A DNA stretch of 64,000 nucleotides from positions 186,001 through 250,000 of the forward strand of contig JAWPGT010000019.1 in NCBI GenBank assembly GCA_034638255.1. The letters run 5' to 3'. Below, one piece after another: positions 32,215 through 43,467 of the stretch. This stretch comes from Coprinus comatus. Lineage: Eukaryota > Basidiomycota > Agaricomycetes > Agaricales > Agaricaceae. Made by a program: the position numbers and the translations under genes. Every line of letters begins with the position of its first letter. The first letter of the stretch is position 1. The notes under the pieces were generated by a model. That model searched no databases and was not told where the DNA came from. It saw nothing but the letters and a program-made list of their open reading frames with translations.

Positions 32215-33475
32215 CTGCACAATATTGAATATTTGAATGCTGGATAGGATTTCATTATGACTATAATAACAATAACTGATACTATACGGATGCTATGGAA
32301 TCAAAGAATTATATATAAAAAAGTGGAAGCTAAATACTAATTTCGAGAATTGCTGCAAAAGAAAAGAAAAAATAATGAAACCAATAATTCTTTGATGGTT
32401 ACTGGAGCTCGGGTATTATACTGTGTGCAATATGGCGGATAGGATGTGCGAGTAAAAGAAGAAAGCCATGTGTGAAACGTCGCGGAGATGGAGGGGAAGC
32501 GATGGATGAAGCGGGAAAGAGGTGCCAGTAGTAGGACAAAGGGGAGGCGGGATTTGATGGACAAGGATTGGAGAAATTGATGGGTGGACATGGATGTGGA
32601 CGCGGAATGGTATTGTGTTCCCGTTGAAACACAGGGAATGGAGGCAAGAGAGGATAGGAACGGCGGAAAGGGCAATAGAATAATATAGCAGCCAAGAGCG
32701 GAGAGGGGGGAGAGGTTGTTGTGTATGTTGAGATATGTTGAGAAATGATAAGCCGTTACCTGCGCAGTGGCGAAATCATCGTCCTAAGACCATTCAGTTA
32801 GTATATGAAATAATATCAATGTTAACCAGCATACCTTGATTGCAGCCTTGGCTATATTGACAATACTAAGCTGCTACCTATGTAGCTGAGAAGCCATTGT
32901 CCTGAAATCATTCAGTCAACATAGGAAATACTGATAGTAACGGGTCAGCCATACCTTGAAGAGATGAAGTGACTCCACCCCATTCGAGGGGTATCTTGGG
33001 TCTATACTCCTACGAGATACACAACCCAAGATACCGCAAATGTTATTCGGTGTACATCCAGTCGACACAGAAAAAGCGCAAGATATTCGATGTTATTCGA
33101 AAAGAGAATTGATCATTCACCACTGAGGATGATCCAAACGTTATTCGCAAAGAGAATCTACCAGTTTGGAAGTAGATATGGTAAAGATTAAAGTTAAGGC
33201 TGAGGGAGGCTCGAGACTATGGTTGTGGTTCTGGAGAGAAAGAGCTAGAGGGGGTCGAAAGGTTTATATATCTATTGAGCTGTGATAAAAATAAACCACA
33301 TGTTAGCCACTGTTTAGGAGGTTGATGACGTCGTGAACTTTAATGAAATAAAACATATTCACTTGAAAAAAGACTAACTTTCTCCTTACCAATTCTAAGG
33401 GTGGTGCATACAACTACGAATCATGCATATTGGGTTTAATGTCGATAAAAATAGAATGTTATAGGAGGTTGCCAC
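32215..33475 (-). repeat. R element, copy 3
   Basis: Part of arm B and close to copy 2. Hairpin at 32990-33035, TATA box near 33262-33274 (GATATATAAACC on the minus strand), and the same two intron-like segments and two 24-nt exon-like blocks. The TACTAAC branch sequence is retained (minus strand, near 32798-32804). It lies between the DUF4139 start and the P450 3' end. Confidence 0.78.
32990..33035 (-). other. Conserved hairpin in R copy 3
   Basis: GGTATCTTGGGT/ACCCAAGATACC stem, identical to copy 2. Confidence 0.7.
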
Positions 33476-33616
33476 CAAAACGCCTTCACACATTCATCCT
33501 TATTTGTGATCCTCGGGAATCCGCCAGCATATACAAAACCAACCCGAGAATCGAGATCGCATGCAGTGTTGGACAGATTTAAATTCCGGCTCTCTGACTC
33601 TCTGTCGCCCTTTCCC

Positions 33617-36524
33617 CTACAATACATCCGAGTCTCCATCATCTACCTCCTCTACACCACTACTTGCCTCGTTCATTCTCACCCATAGTCCTCCCTTAAC
33701 ATACATAGTAAGGTGAACTTTAAAGAAAACCTTATCTCTACCTTGAGGTCCTTCTTTCCCAGCCCACTCAGGTACTGGAAACGAACTAGGAGATCTTGCA
33801 TCATCTTCCATAGTAAATGAAGAGAACTTTTGGAGTAAACGGATTAAGAAAAACGACGCTTCATTATACGCAAACTAATGGAGAAAAAAATTCATAAGCA
33901 GATTCAGCCTGAGTATATGCCATTACAAATCCAAATCTACTACAAGTACTGACCTGTTGTCCTAAACAGATCCTAGGTCCAGCATTAAATGGACAAAAGA
34001 TAAAAGGGTTAGGAACCAAATATTTATGCAATCGTTCATCCAAGAACCGATCTGGTTCGAATTCGAGTGCTGAAAAAGGGGAGAAAAAAATCAACGTTAG
34101 TAATGATCGGAGCCTATAGTACAAGTTAATGCGAATTTAGCGGACCATCTGGACCCCATAGATCTTTTCTTCTATGCATATCAAATACCGAGTACACAAT
34201 CCTAACAATAGGTAGTATTCAGGTTAGCCACAATTCCAAACAGAACAAAGGTTAGTTTTTGTCATACGTAGAACCAGAAGGAAGGTAAACTGGAGTATCA
34301 GTTCCAGTTGGAGGTTTTAAAATGACGGGATTTGCTGACTCCCTGAAATAAAGAGATCACAGGTGTTATTAGGATTATAGAGTTCGGAAACCAAGAAATA
34401 GGGATATCTGCTTCTTACCGGGCATTAATAGGACTTGAAAAAACACATAGGATTAATTTATACATCCAATATTATAATATCAGTGGACTTACACAATCGG
34501 ATAGAGTCTGAGAACCTCTGAGATCAAAACGTTGGATATTAGCTTGGAGAATAGAGAAACAGAAGAGGACAAACCGTTAAGAAACGCTCTCAAATATTTC
34601 AAGTCTCTAATATCTTCACTAGTAGGGCAACGTTTTCCAATCTTTTCCAAGATATCCCTACGCAAACGACGGCATATATCCGGGTTCTCGATTAACATAT
34701 AAAGTGAAAATGTTATGAGAGCAGCTGTCTTTGATTTCAGGATCAGCCAAGGGTAGGGAACATGAGAGGTGTCACTAACTGTATCGCGGCCCGCTACCAA
34801 CAAGTTGACAAGCTAAAAGGGATACCAATAAGAATGCAAAATATCAATTATAGGATCGCGTAACACACTTCATCCTTAATAACCTGCTCATCTTCATGGA
34901 AGCAAACACAATGTGAGAACGAAACTTGAAAAGAGAATATACCAATTTCAACATACCAGAAGTTTGCTCTACAAGATAATCCAAAAGAATCGAATTCTCA
35001 CTCATCTTAAGATTCGAATCCAAATCCTTACACCTTTTCTCCTCCAATGCTTTCTCCATAAATGGCTCCACATACTCATCCACAGCCTTACGAAAAGGCA
35101 TAATCTTATCACTCCACATCTCTCCCAACACCCAAAGACCACCAGTTTGGATTCTTCTTGAAGTAGCATTCAAGCCGTTCATGAAGGCAGTAACGAATTT
35201 ATTTGAAGGATGATTATCGAATGATGGTGGGTTCGATTTTGCTAATGGTGATGGTTCAGATGGGTATGGTATTCCTGCATCTAAGGAATGAACATCATTT
35301 CGGAAAAGGAATTCTGTGGCTGAATCAAGTGTGAAGCGAGCTGCTAGGTCCTAAAGTTTGAGATACGTTATTCCTATAATCACGCAGATAAGACGAGTGT
35401 GTGTTACTTGAAATACTTACCTGAAAATCAACAGGGTAGCCTTCAGCAAGTCGTTCTTTTGCTATCTTAAGTGCAGCATCTGTATGTCTTTCAAAAATGT
35501 TAAAATCTCCTATACGGTCTTTGGTAAAGAATGGACGCGTAATAGAACGATGAAATCTGAAATCATAAAATGGTTCAACCTCAATCTCGTAACCTCGTTA
35601 CATTTGAACACAATTAGGCTTACTTCCACATATCACCTAAAGGGAATAAGAGGTAAGGCAACATATAGTAAAGAGAGCGGAAGACAAATCGCACCATCTG
35701 CATTGAAAACACCTGTTCCCAGTAAAGATTTTCCTTGCTCAATGAAACCAGAACCTAGCCATAATACATACCTCAGTAAATCCACAATCCATTTATAAGA
35801 TACTCCTACCCTTTGCAAAAGAGTCGAACTCCGTAGCCAGTATTGCCTATAAACATGTTTTAAATACCGAAAGTACGCCAATATGGTTCAACACACACCT
35901 TAATATGTTCCGGTTCAATAGTGAAGTACTACAAAAAAAGAACAAATAATGAATATTCCGTTATCTCAACAAATGTATTTTTTTTGTCACTCACCCTTAC
36001 ATCTACCCCAACTCTAAACCTATAAAAATTCCCATACTTTTTACACCAATTACTGAACACTTCTGCTAAGTATTAACAACACACAACATTAGCTATAATG
36101 CCCGAATATTAAAATAAAAAGTGGTATACTAACCAACATACCCATGATCCCTATCATTCTCAAAATCCTTCAAAATCTCCAACTGACTTTCTTTCAAATG
36201 TGGAGCAAGTACACATCCAACCTCTTTCGCCTTTCTCCAATCCTTAAACTCTACAAACCAATTCCTAATAACCATATAACCTAAACAACCCATAATACTC
36301 AACAACGATAATATCCATTTTTGATGAAATGCAGTTTGAGATACAGCCTGAGATGTGGATGTAGATGTACCAATAGATATAGATGTAGTAGTTTTGGTTG
36401 AAGTGAGGTGGTTTAATGTTGATAAATAATTGAACGTAAACGAGAATAAAGGATAGAATATAATGCAAGGCGATAGAAACTTGATTAATGAACGTGTAAT
36501 AAAGGTAATGCCTGGTGCAATCAT
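33617..36524 (-). CDS. Cytochrome P450, CYP63-like
   Basis: Membrane-anchored heme monooxygenase. It resembles basidiomycete CYP63 enzymes, which oxidise alkanes, fatty acids and aromatics (family knowledge; substrate unproven). N-terminus: MIAPGITFITRSLIKFLSPC, two hydrophobic segments, then GCVLAPHLKESQLEILKDF. Further exons carry the I-helix AGRDT joined across an intron to TAALITFSLYML, EDIRDLKYLRAFLNE, the ExxR helix EVLRLYPIV, a 15-nt microexon (34419-34433), PPTGTDTPVYLPSGS, FEPDRFLDERL, and the heme loop FNAGPRICLGQQ with its Cys ligand. The last exon includes EWAGKEGPQGRDKVFFKVHLTMYVKGGLWVRM. All key residues are present and at least 12 introns can be inferred. It is paralogous to 56367-59135. 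Its 3' tip was copied into arm A. Confidence 0.9.
34419..34433 (-). other. 15-nt microexon of the CYP63-like P450
   Basis: TCCTATTAATGCCCG lies between TTTCAAG and GTAAGAAG. It joins EVLRLYPIV to RESANPVI with the residues V-P-I-N-A-R. The paralogue has the same 15-nt exon at 58393-58407. Confidence 0.8.
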
Positions 36525-37649
36525 CCTTTTTTGAAGGTTGAATGTTCAACGAGGTTGGGGTTGGTAGCTACGGAACAATCACATTCACGTTCGGTGTTTA
36601 CTTGATGTTTACATATGTATAGTTCTATTTTTAAGAACTAGAGGTTGCCGAAAATACATATTCGTCAACTATTCCCGATTCCCGAAGCGAAGCACTCATG
36701 TATATTTATTATTAACTAGCCATTGACAAGTTACAACACTCGCACAGACTCATGGCTTCGTGTGAGCAAAAGACATAAATTATAGAAGACTTGATTAACC
36801 AGTGGATAAGTACTGGGTACTGAGCACTGAGTAGCAGCAATAAATGTATCATATCATATATGTACCATGTGGTATTAAACCCAGAGTAGTATAACAAAGA
36901 ATATCAGATGAATGCAATTCGCAAATCACCCTAAATCTACGCATACATAAATACAAAAACATTCTTTAATCACAAAACATCAAAAAATAATCAACACTTA
37001 TAATCCACAATCCGCAATTTATATCTGTGTATATCTGATTCTGTATATGAATCTAAGTATATCAAAAAAAGGGTAGGTAAAGGTAGGTGTATATAGTTGC
37101 AAAGGGGTAACGAACGAAGAGCAATAGAAACATAGTAAAAAAAAGAAGAGGAATCGGATGGGAAAAAGAACAAGAGTTCGTTTTAGGCTACGTTTTTTTA
37201 GGGAAAAAGAAAAGATACTGTAAATGAAAAAAAAGGGTAACAGGAAAATGAAAGTCGGGGAGGAAAGCTGGAGGGGAATGAAGGCGAAGGCGAGGAAGGA
37301 AGGGGAGTGAAGGAGGAATGGAAGGGAATAAAAAATCGACAATTAATAGTAAGTAGTAAGTAGGAAAGATGTATATAAAAAGATATCTCTCCCCTCAAAA
37401 AGGTATGTACAATATACCACTTTTTCAAAAATATCAAACCAAAAAAAACCAAAAGCAAAAATCAACCAACAACCAACAAGAAAAAAAGAAAAAGAAAAAG
37501 AAAAAGAAAAAAAGAAACAATCGACAACGAAAAAAGAACCACGAAAGCAAGGGGCGATAACGTTGAACAAACCCTCTACCAAAAAACGAACTTAACAAAC
37601 TTCGCCAACCCTCCATTCCCCATTCCCCATTTCAACTCATAAAACCCTT
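36525..37649. other. Intergenic region, P450 promoter and xylulokinase 3' flank
   Basis: AT-rich with homopurine A/G runs (about 37130-37340) and an (AAAAAG)n tract near 37483-37515, close to the xylulokinase 3' end. Nothing coding is supported; long frames here are lysine- or phenylalanine-rich shadows of these tracts. Confidence 0.4.
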
Positions 37650-40600
37650 TTAAACAAGACCCTTAACAACCAACCCCTCCAATCTACAATACTCCGGTAC
37701 AATCGAAGCATACATCAAAAACGAATCCAAATCCGCTTCCGCAACTTTCGCCAATCCAATTTGAGCTTCACTATCAGCAGTAGCAAGCGCCACAACGGGA
37801 GTTAACGGTATCGGTCCCGTACCCGTATTTTGATTTTGTTGAGAATTTTGACTTTGACTTTGTCCTGCAAGAGGTCCTGGTGTATTAGGACCGGAACCAC
37901 CACCAGACCCACTAAAGCTTCCCAATCCCAATCCCATTCCCAAATTATTATTATTATTTCCACCCAAACTCATTCCGAAAGGAGAACCCGAACCCGAACC
38001 CAAACCTCCCAAACCAAGTCCTAAATCAGGTGTAGTATAACTCGTTGAAGGTGTCATAATCGATGGACTACCACCTCCAATTGGGCTATCCAACGATGAA
38101 CCAGTCTGAGTCCTAACTCTCGAATTCAAATTTAAATTTCCCTCATCCGCATATAAACCAGAACTCGAGTTATATCCACCATAACCACCACCTAAAACAC
38201 CACTTCCCAATCCCATCCCCAGATTCTGCTGCTGCTGCTGTTGGTGATGTGGCTGCTGATGTTGAGAATCCCCAATTAACCCCACTGAATCCTCATCCTC
38301 ATCCTCTTCAACAACCATTTCTCTAACACCCGAACGTCCACCAAACGGTGTACTAGCACCACTATTAGCACCACTCCCAGGATCCACTTTCTCTCAATCC
38401 AACACCCAAACTATTACTACTATTCATCGAAGCCATAGTAGTTCCACTAGGTGTACCATTCACATTCGTTTTCAACACAACACCACCACTCGCTATCCAT
38501 CTCTTCTGCAACAATCTCCTCATTTCATCTTCAAACAAGGCCAAACCACTTCCACTTCCACTACCACCAGTAGTCAACGAAGCATTTCCCATTCCTGAAC
38601 TCAAACCACTTCTAGTTTCCCTTCCCCAAACCCATCTAGCAACAAACGCGCTACCAAGAGCTGCTCTACCAGGATAGCCTTGAGCAGGAGCATTTCTATG
38701 AGGTTGAATTTGTGCCGAATCCACTTGAGTTAAAGGGATATAAACTGAAGCATTAAAAACATCCCCAACTAAATTCGCCATGGCAGGGAAATTTGCACCT
38801 GCACCTGTGCATAAGATACGTGAAGGTAAAGTAGAATGGTCATAAGGATCGAATTGTTGATTGTTTAATGTTGATGCTAAAGTTGTTGCTATTGAAAACA
38901 TTATCCCTGAGGATGATGTAGATATTAAAGGATTGCTGGATGATGTAGCGAAATTGGATGATGCGTTGGTGTTATTGCTATTGGTAGAGGGACCAGATGT
39001 TGAGGATGAAGATGTAATTGAAGACGAGGATCCAGCTCTCGTTAATAAAGGTGGCGGTGTTACTCCCCCCACCCCTCCTCCTCCTCTCCTACCCCCAACT
39101 AAACTCATGTTCAAACCAGACGTAGGAGAAGATCCTAAAACACCAGTAGCGATCATTCTCGACCATCTGACTCTAAATGCCAAAATTTGACTCTCCACGA
39201 GACATCTAGGGTTCGCGCGGAGATCTCTGAATTCATTCACTTTGATACCAGTTTCGAAACGATAAACCCCTTTGACGAGTGAGTTGGGGTATGAGTCGCC
39301 TTGGAGGTGCCAGAATGCAAACAACTTGTCATCGAGGCTGTTTACACATGGATAGGGCGCGATTAACGATAAGATTCACACGTTGTCAAACGACATGACT
39401 TACCCGATAGATCCACCAGGCGGAACAATCGCCACCAAACGATCAAAGGCACTCCAACTCTTGGTATACATATCACGGACTAAAGCCCTAGGTACATCCG
39501 CATTCCTGATTTCCAAATATGAATTTTATAGCCGAGATAGGAATGGATATAAATAGACCGTACCTGTTGCAGAGAACAGCAATATACCTTCTCTTCTCTC
39601 CCGACTCCTGCGCCGGATGGGGGTATAAATTGTACATTTTGGTAGGTATATAGTGTTGTGCTGGTGTAAGCAGCATATCCATTGGCCCGAAGGATAGCAC
39701 AGCGTCGTTTGGCGAAGGACATAGCGAAAGGTAAGTAGCCAGAAAATCAGATGTAAAAGGGGCCACAATTGTTTCTAGAAGAACCGGAGTGAGCTTTACA
39801 ATATATGAAGAAAGACAGCCTATAGCATACCTGGGTCAAACCGATGCCTTTCAACAAGATATCTCGAAACATTGCCAGCCCTTCTGCCACCACCAGAAGT
39901 ATCAACCTCTCCTAGCCAACCTCTAACTCTCCTTCCTTCCTCTCTACTACCACCAACAATATCGAGAACACCCTCGTCCCAATGGCCCTGTCCGCCTGAA
40001 TTTGGATTCGCAGAATGTACCCACATACCAGTAGTGCAAGCTTCTGCCTCGCCCATGGGGATCCATTTACCGGCGATCAAACTGCACAAGAAGGCGCTTG
40101 CGAGCTGGACCCTGCCAGTCCTCAGCCAAACCTCCTGGGGCCAAGACTCGTGTACTCGCAAAAGTTGGGCTGAAAGCATAGATGGGGTTGAACATGTTCC
40201 GACTCGGGCCGCCATGGCATCCGGACCGCCGAGAAGAGATTCGATGGCAAGTGCGTGTGAGTGTGATGCAGTATCTTGTGCGATGGGAGTATTAGGTAGG
40301 GAGAAAGTAGAGGCTGAGAAATGAGCATGGAGAGGCAAATTAGGATCTAGAGAAGAGAGAGAAGGTACTGTAGTTGATTTCCACCAGACAAGGGCGTGCT
40401 GTTGGAGAGGTGAGATGGTTAACCAATATGTGTGGGTGGGCCTACCTGAGCAGCTCCGCTGATAGACTTTACCCTTGAGAGATCGTGGTTGCGTGCTAGT
40501 TTCTCGAGGAGGGCATCTGGGATCACGTGTTAGCTGTAGGGACACGTGGGGAGGGGCAATTAATTCGCAAAACAAAGCGGATCGCACATGTGGCTTTACG

Positions 40601-40898
40601 AACAAGCGCCGAATAACTCACCCAGCCCTTTGATCCACATTTCCACTGGGGTAGTATACGCATCCCCGGAGTCGTAAAGATACCGCCCTGTGTTCTGCAC
40701 AGGTCATAGGGGATCAGTATACCGAGGGATGTGGTGTCGTCTGAGTAATACGCACTGGAACTCTGCAAGGTCAGAGTCGAAGTCTATGCATTCTACACCG
40801 ACGAGCTCGAGGGATTCGTCCACGATGGAAGCGCGTAGCTGGTCAGTAGCGAGCTCGATGCCGAGGAAGAGGGCTTGTGCAGATTTTGAAGGAGGCAT
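37650..40898 (-). CDS. D-xylulokinase-like sugar kinase (FGGY family)
   Basis: Phosphorylates D-xylulose to xylulose-5-phosphate, feeding the pentose phosphate pathway (family role). Start 40898: MPPSKSAQALFLGIELATDQLRASIVDESLELV, then FDSDLAEFQ. Next exons: GDAYTTPVEMWIKGL, DALLEKLARNHDLSRVKSISGAAQ, then HALVWWKS, FSLPNTPIAQDTAS, TGRVQLASAFLCSLIAGKW, EAEACTTGMW, DAVLSFGPMDMLLTP, FAFWHLQGDSYPNSLVKG and LPSRILCTGAGANFPAMANLVGDVFNASVY with SAQIQ...RAALGSAFVARWVWGRE. The catalytic Asp region of FGGY kinases corresponds to the EAEACTTGMW block. Within the C-terminal domain there are long Gly/Ser/Asn/Gln-rich insertions before the final LAKVAEADLDSFLMYASIVPEYCRLEGLVVKGLV. The frame changes near 38365-38387 (WEWC-stop versus DPGSGANSG), with no intron to explain it. 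Likely a one-base indel. Confidence 0.85.
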
Positions 40899-41194
40899 GG
40901 AGTTTTTGGTAAAAAGATGCTGGCCTGTGTATTCTCACCCTTCGCTACTTCACCTTCCCACGCTTGCCATGCAGATGTGATGGAGGTGATACAGATCCTA
41001 TGAATACTTTATTCGATATATTCCATTATTTACTCGGCTACCATCCATGCCTCCTGTCTTCTTCCAAATGAAAGCCTCATGTCAACATGACGTACAACAC
41101 GTTCAGAAGTTCATCCCTTAATCTAGTCCGCCTTATAAAAACCCAGCCTTCTCACTCAACCTTTCTTCACTCTTCTCTCAACTCTTAACGCACA
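40899..41194. promoter_or_regulatory. Bidirectional promoter, xylulokinase / lectin 2
   Basis: 296 bp between two divergent starts. TATAAAAA at 41134-41141 is 54 nt ahead of the lectin ATG, followed by a CT-rich leader (CACTCAACCTTTCTTCACTC). No TATA is evident on the xylulokinase side. Confidence 0.55.
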
Positions 41195-41849
41195 ATGTCC
41201 TCTACCGAAGTCGTCTCTGGCGGAATCTACAGAATCACAAATGCCAAAGCTGACACTGTAGTCGACCTCTCAGGCTTTGACAACCGTTCCAGTAATTATT
41301 TTTTCTCCTCTATATCGTCGTCATCGTGCTCACCCCTACACCATAGTTATTGGTTATCCATGGCACTCTGGGGACAACCAACGCTGGGTCTTTACATGGG
41401 TCGGTGCTGCATGGACTATTCGTTCAGTTGCATCAGGTCTCTACATTGGTATCAGCACCCCAACAACTGAAGCTGCTACAAATGGTACTCTCCTCGTTGC
41501 CACTGAAGTGCCTTTCAACTGGCACATCTGGCACGACGAAAACGATGAAGAATCCTTCCGGTACATTTTTTTCTCTCTCTCTTGCACAACGTTGGGATGA
41601 TATTCATTTTTTTTTATTGTTCAACTATCTACTAGTATCTTTGCCCCATTCACGCATTACAATTGGGACCTCTATGGTTATGGAAGGACCGAACCAGGAA
41701 CTGCCATTCAATTATGGAGTCAATGGAACGGTGAACATCAGACCTGGATATTCGAACGTGGTACGTTAACACCCACTTTTTTTTTTTTACTCGATAAGGG
41801 TACTAAACTCACTTCTTTTCTCTTTGCTTCTCTGTCACTTTTAGCTTGA
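41195..41849 (+). CDS. Ricin-B-like beta-trefoil lectin 2
   Basis: Four exons (41195-41291, 41347-41560, 41636-41760, 41845-41849) give 146 aa. Seen: GGIYRITNAKADTVVDLSGFDNRS, IGYPWHSGDNQRWVFTWV (first QxW), SGLYIGIS, FNWHIWHDE and GTAIQLWSQWNGEHQTWIFERA (last QxW). The last exon contributes only the end of one codon plus the stop. No signal peptide, so probably cytoplasmic, as for many mushroom beta-trefoil lectins (family knowledge). It is more divergent from the other five lectins here than they are from each other, yet has the same three-block plan. Sugar specificity unknown. Confidence 0.85.
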
Positions 41850-43467
41850 ACAATATCCGGTTTATCTTAGACGTGTAGAGCGTTCTAGCTTTACTTGGCA
41901 TTGCTTTACACCTCGGATGACCCTTTTGGAATTTCAATTTGGAATGCTTTTTTAAACTGGTAGTACATATGCCTTACTTGGTACATACCTGATACCCGAA
42001 CGATGCGATGCTTGTTGTTGTTGTAGTTGTTGTACTTACTCGCCTTGTTATAATCTGTTTATATACATCATTTACTCCCTTATCAAAAAAAAAAAAAAAA
42101 AACTAAATGAAGCACACCTTGATATCGGTTAACTTCTTCAAGTTTAGGGGGTTTTCTATGTCAAACTTCTAGAATCCGAGCTAAGTAGAATGACCGAGAA
42201 CTTTATTGAGGCGAAACTACTTCATTCATCCGAAGATCAATATATTGACAAGCGACAAGACAACACGCATCAGATGATATACATACACATATAAGCTAAA
42301 AGAAACGCCACAAGGGTTCAAAAAAAAATCACTCAAACGGAGTCATAATAAGTCATAAACGTCAGGGAAACAATATTCCCTTGACATGTTGCAATCGCGA
42401 AATTACCTCAAAAAAAACGCACGGTCAAGTCTTTCATATATAATAATAATAATAAAAACACCCACACTTTCCGTCTCTCTTAAAATAGATTCTAATACAA
42501 TGCAATACCACGTAAGAAAGTTGAACCATTCTCTGCGCACTCTCCCCCTCTCTCCCACCAAGTTCAACCAAAGATAACGATATGTACACAAAAGAAATCA
42601 CAATCACGATTGTTTACAATTCTAGTGTTTTGTTTTACGTTTCTTTAGTTTACGTATTGACAGTACCTAGAAAAACTCCACAACGCTAACTCACCAACCC
42701 ACAACCCTAAGCCTCACCCAAAACCCGCCCAGCTCAAAGAAACAAAGAAGAAAAAAATCATCAAATCATCAAAGACGAAACACAATAAATAAAATAATAA
42801 TATTATTATTTAGGTCTACGAAATTGATCAACCCAGGTTTTCAGGTTTTCAGGCTAAGAGAGGTGGTTAAAAGAACAGAAAAACCAACCCTGTGTCGATT
42901 AACATTGAACCTCGGTTGAACCCAAGTATAATAATATACATACATACATAAATAGCTTCCGCTGTCACTCCCCCATCACTCATCAATAAAAAAAAAATTA
43001 TTTAGAAGAGCGAGAATCAGGAGTTTTTTGGGTGCTAGTGGTAGTACTAGTGCTACAGGGTTGATCTAATAATAAAGTAGTAGACGTGAACAACATAGTA
43101 TCAAACAATATGGGAAAATCAGAAGAACGGAGGAAGGTTGAAAGAGATAGGGGGAAGGGTTACTTGGGAGTCGCGGAGTTAGAGCTTGAGCTTGAGCGCT
43201 TGAAGCACGATAAAGCCTAAAGGCCTAAGGGATTGATCAACGGCAATTTGAAGAAGCTGAAGAGCAGTAGTGGGCGGAGACATTAACTTGGATGGAGATT
43301 TTGGATATGGGTGACCCTGAGTAACCAACTAGTTGAAATCGAAAAGGAAATTGAAATTGACAAGAAAACTAAATATAAAAAAAAGCTGTTCTCCTTACTT
43401 TTAATTATGACGTATGTGGCACATTGACCGTGGCAGTGATGGGCCATGCCAAATCAGACCCCAATTA
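41850..43467. other. Long AT-rich intergenic region
   Basis: Poly-A run at about 42086-42102, AT microsatellites (AATAATAAT near 42443 and 42800) and no convincing gene, apart from the weak spliced-transcript candidate at 43010-43283. Confidence 0.35.
43010..43283 (-). other. Possible small spliced transcript (34-codon frame)
   Basis: On the minus strand an ATG at 43283 opens MSPPTTALQLLQIAVDQSLRPL..., a hydrophobic 34-aa peptide ending at TAA. A clean intron (GTAACC...TTATTAG, about 43072-43163) follows downstream of the stop. A second exon then reads Ser/Thr-rich in the same phase. Not recognised; it could be a micropeptide gene or chance. Confidence 0.2.

Larger units (their letters stand above)
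29150..33785 (-). repeat. Inverted duplication, arm B (~4.64 kb)
   Basis: Counterpart of arm A (15119-19802). It holds the FunK1 3' end, the intact DUF4139 gene, R copy 3 and the 3' end of the intact P450. Both flanking genes run uninterrupted through its borders, so B is probably the ancestral arrangement. Confidence 0.88.

Noticed and set aside
37198..37616. Phe-rich and Lys-rich frames near a poly(A/G) tract
   Set aside because: Low-complexity shadows of homopolymer runs, not conserved sequence.
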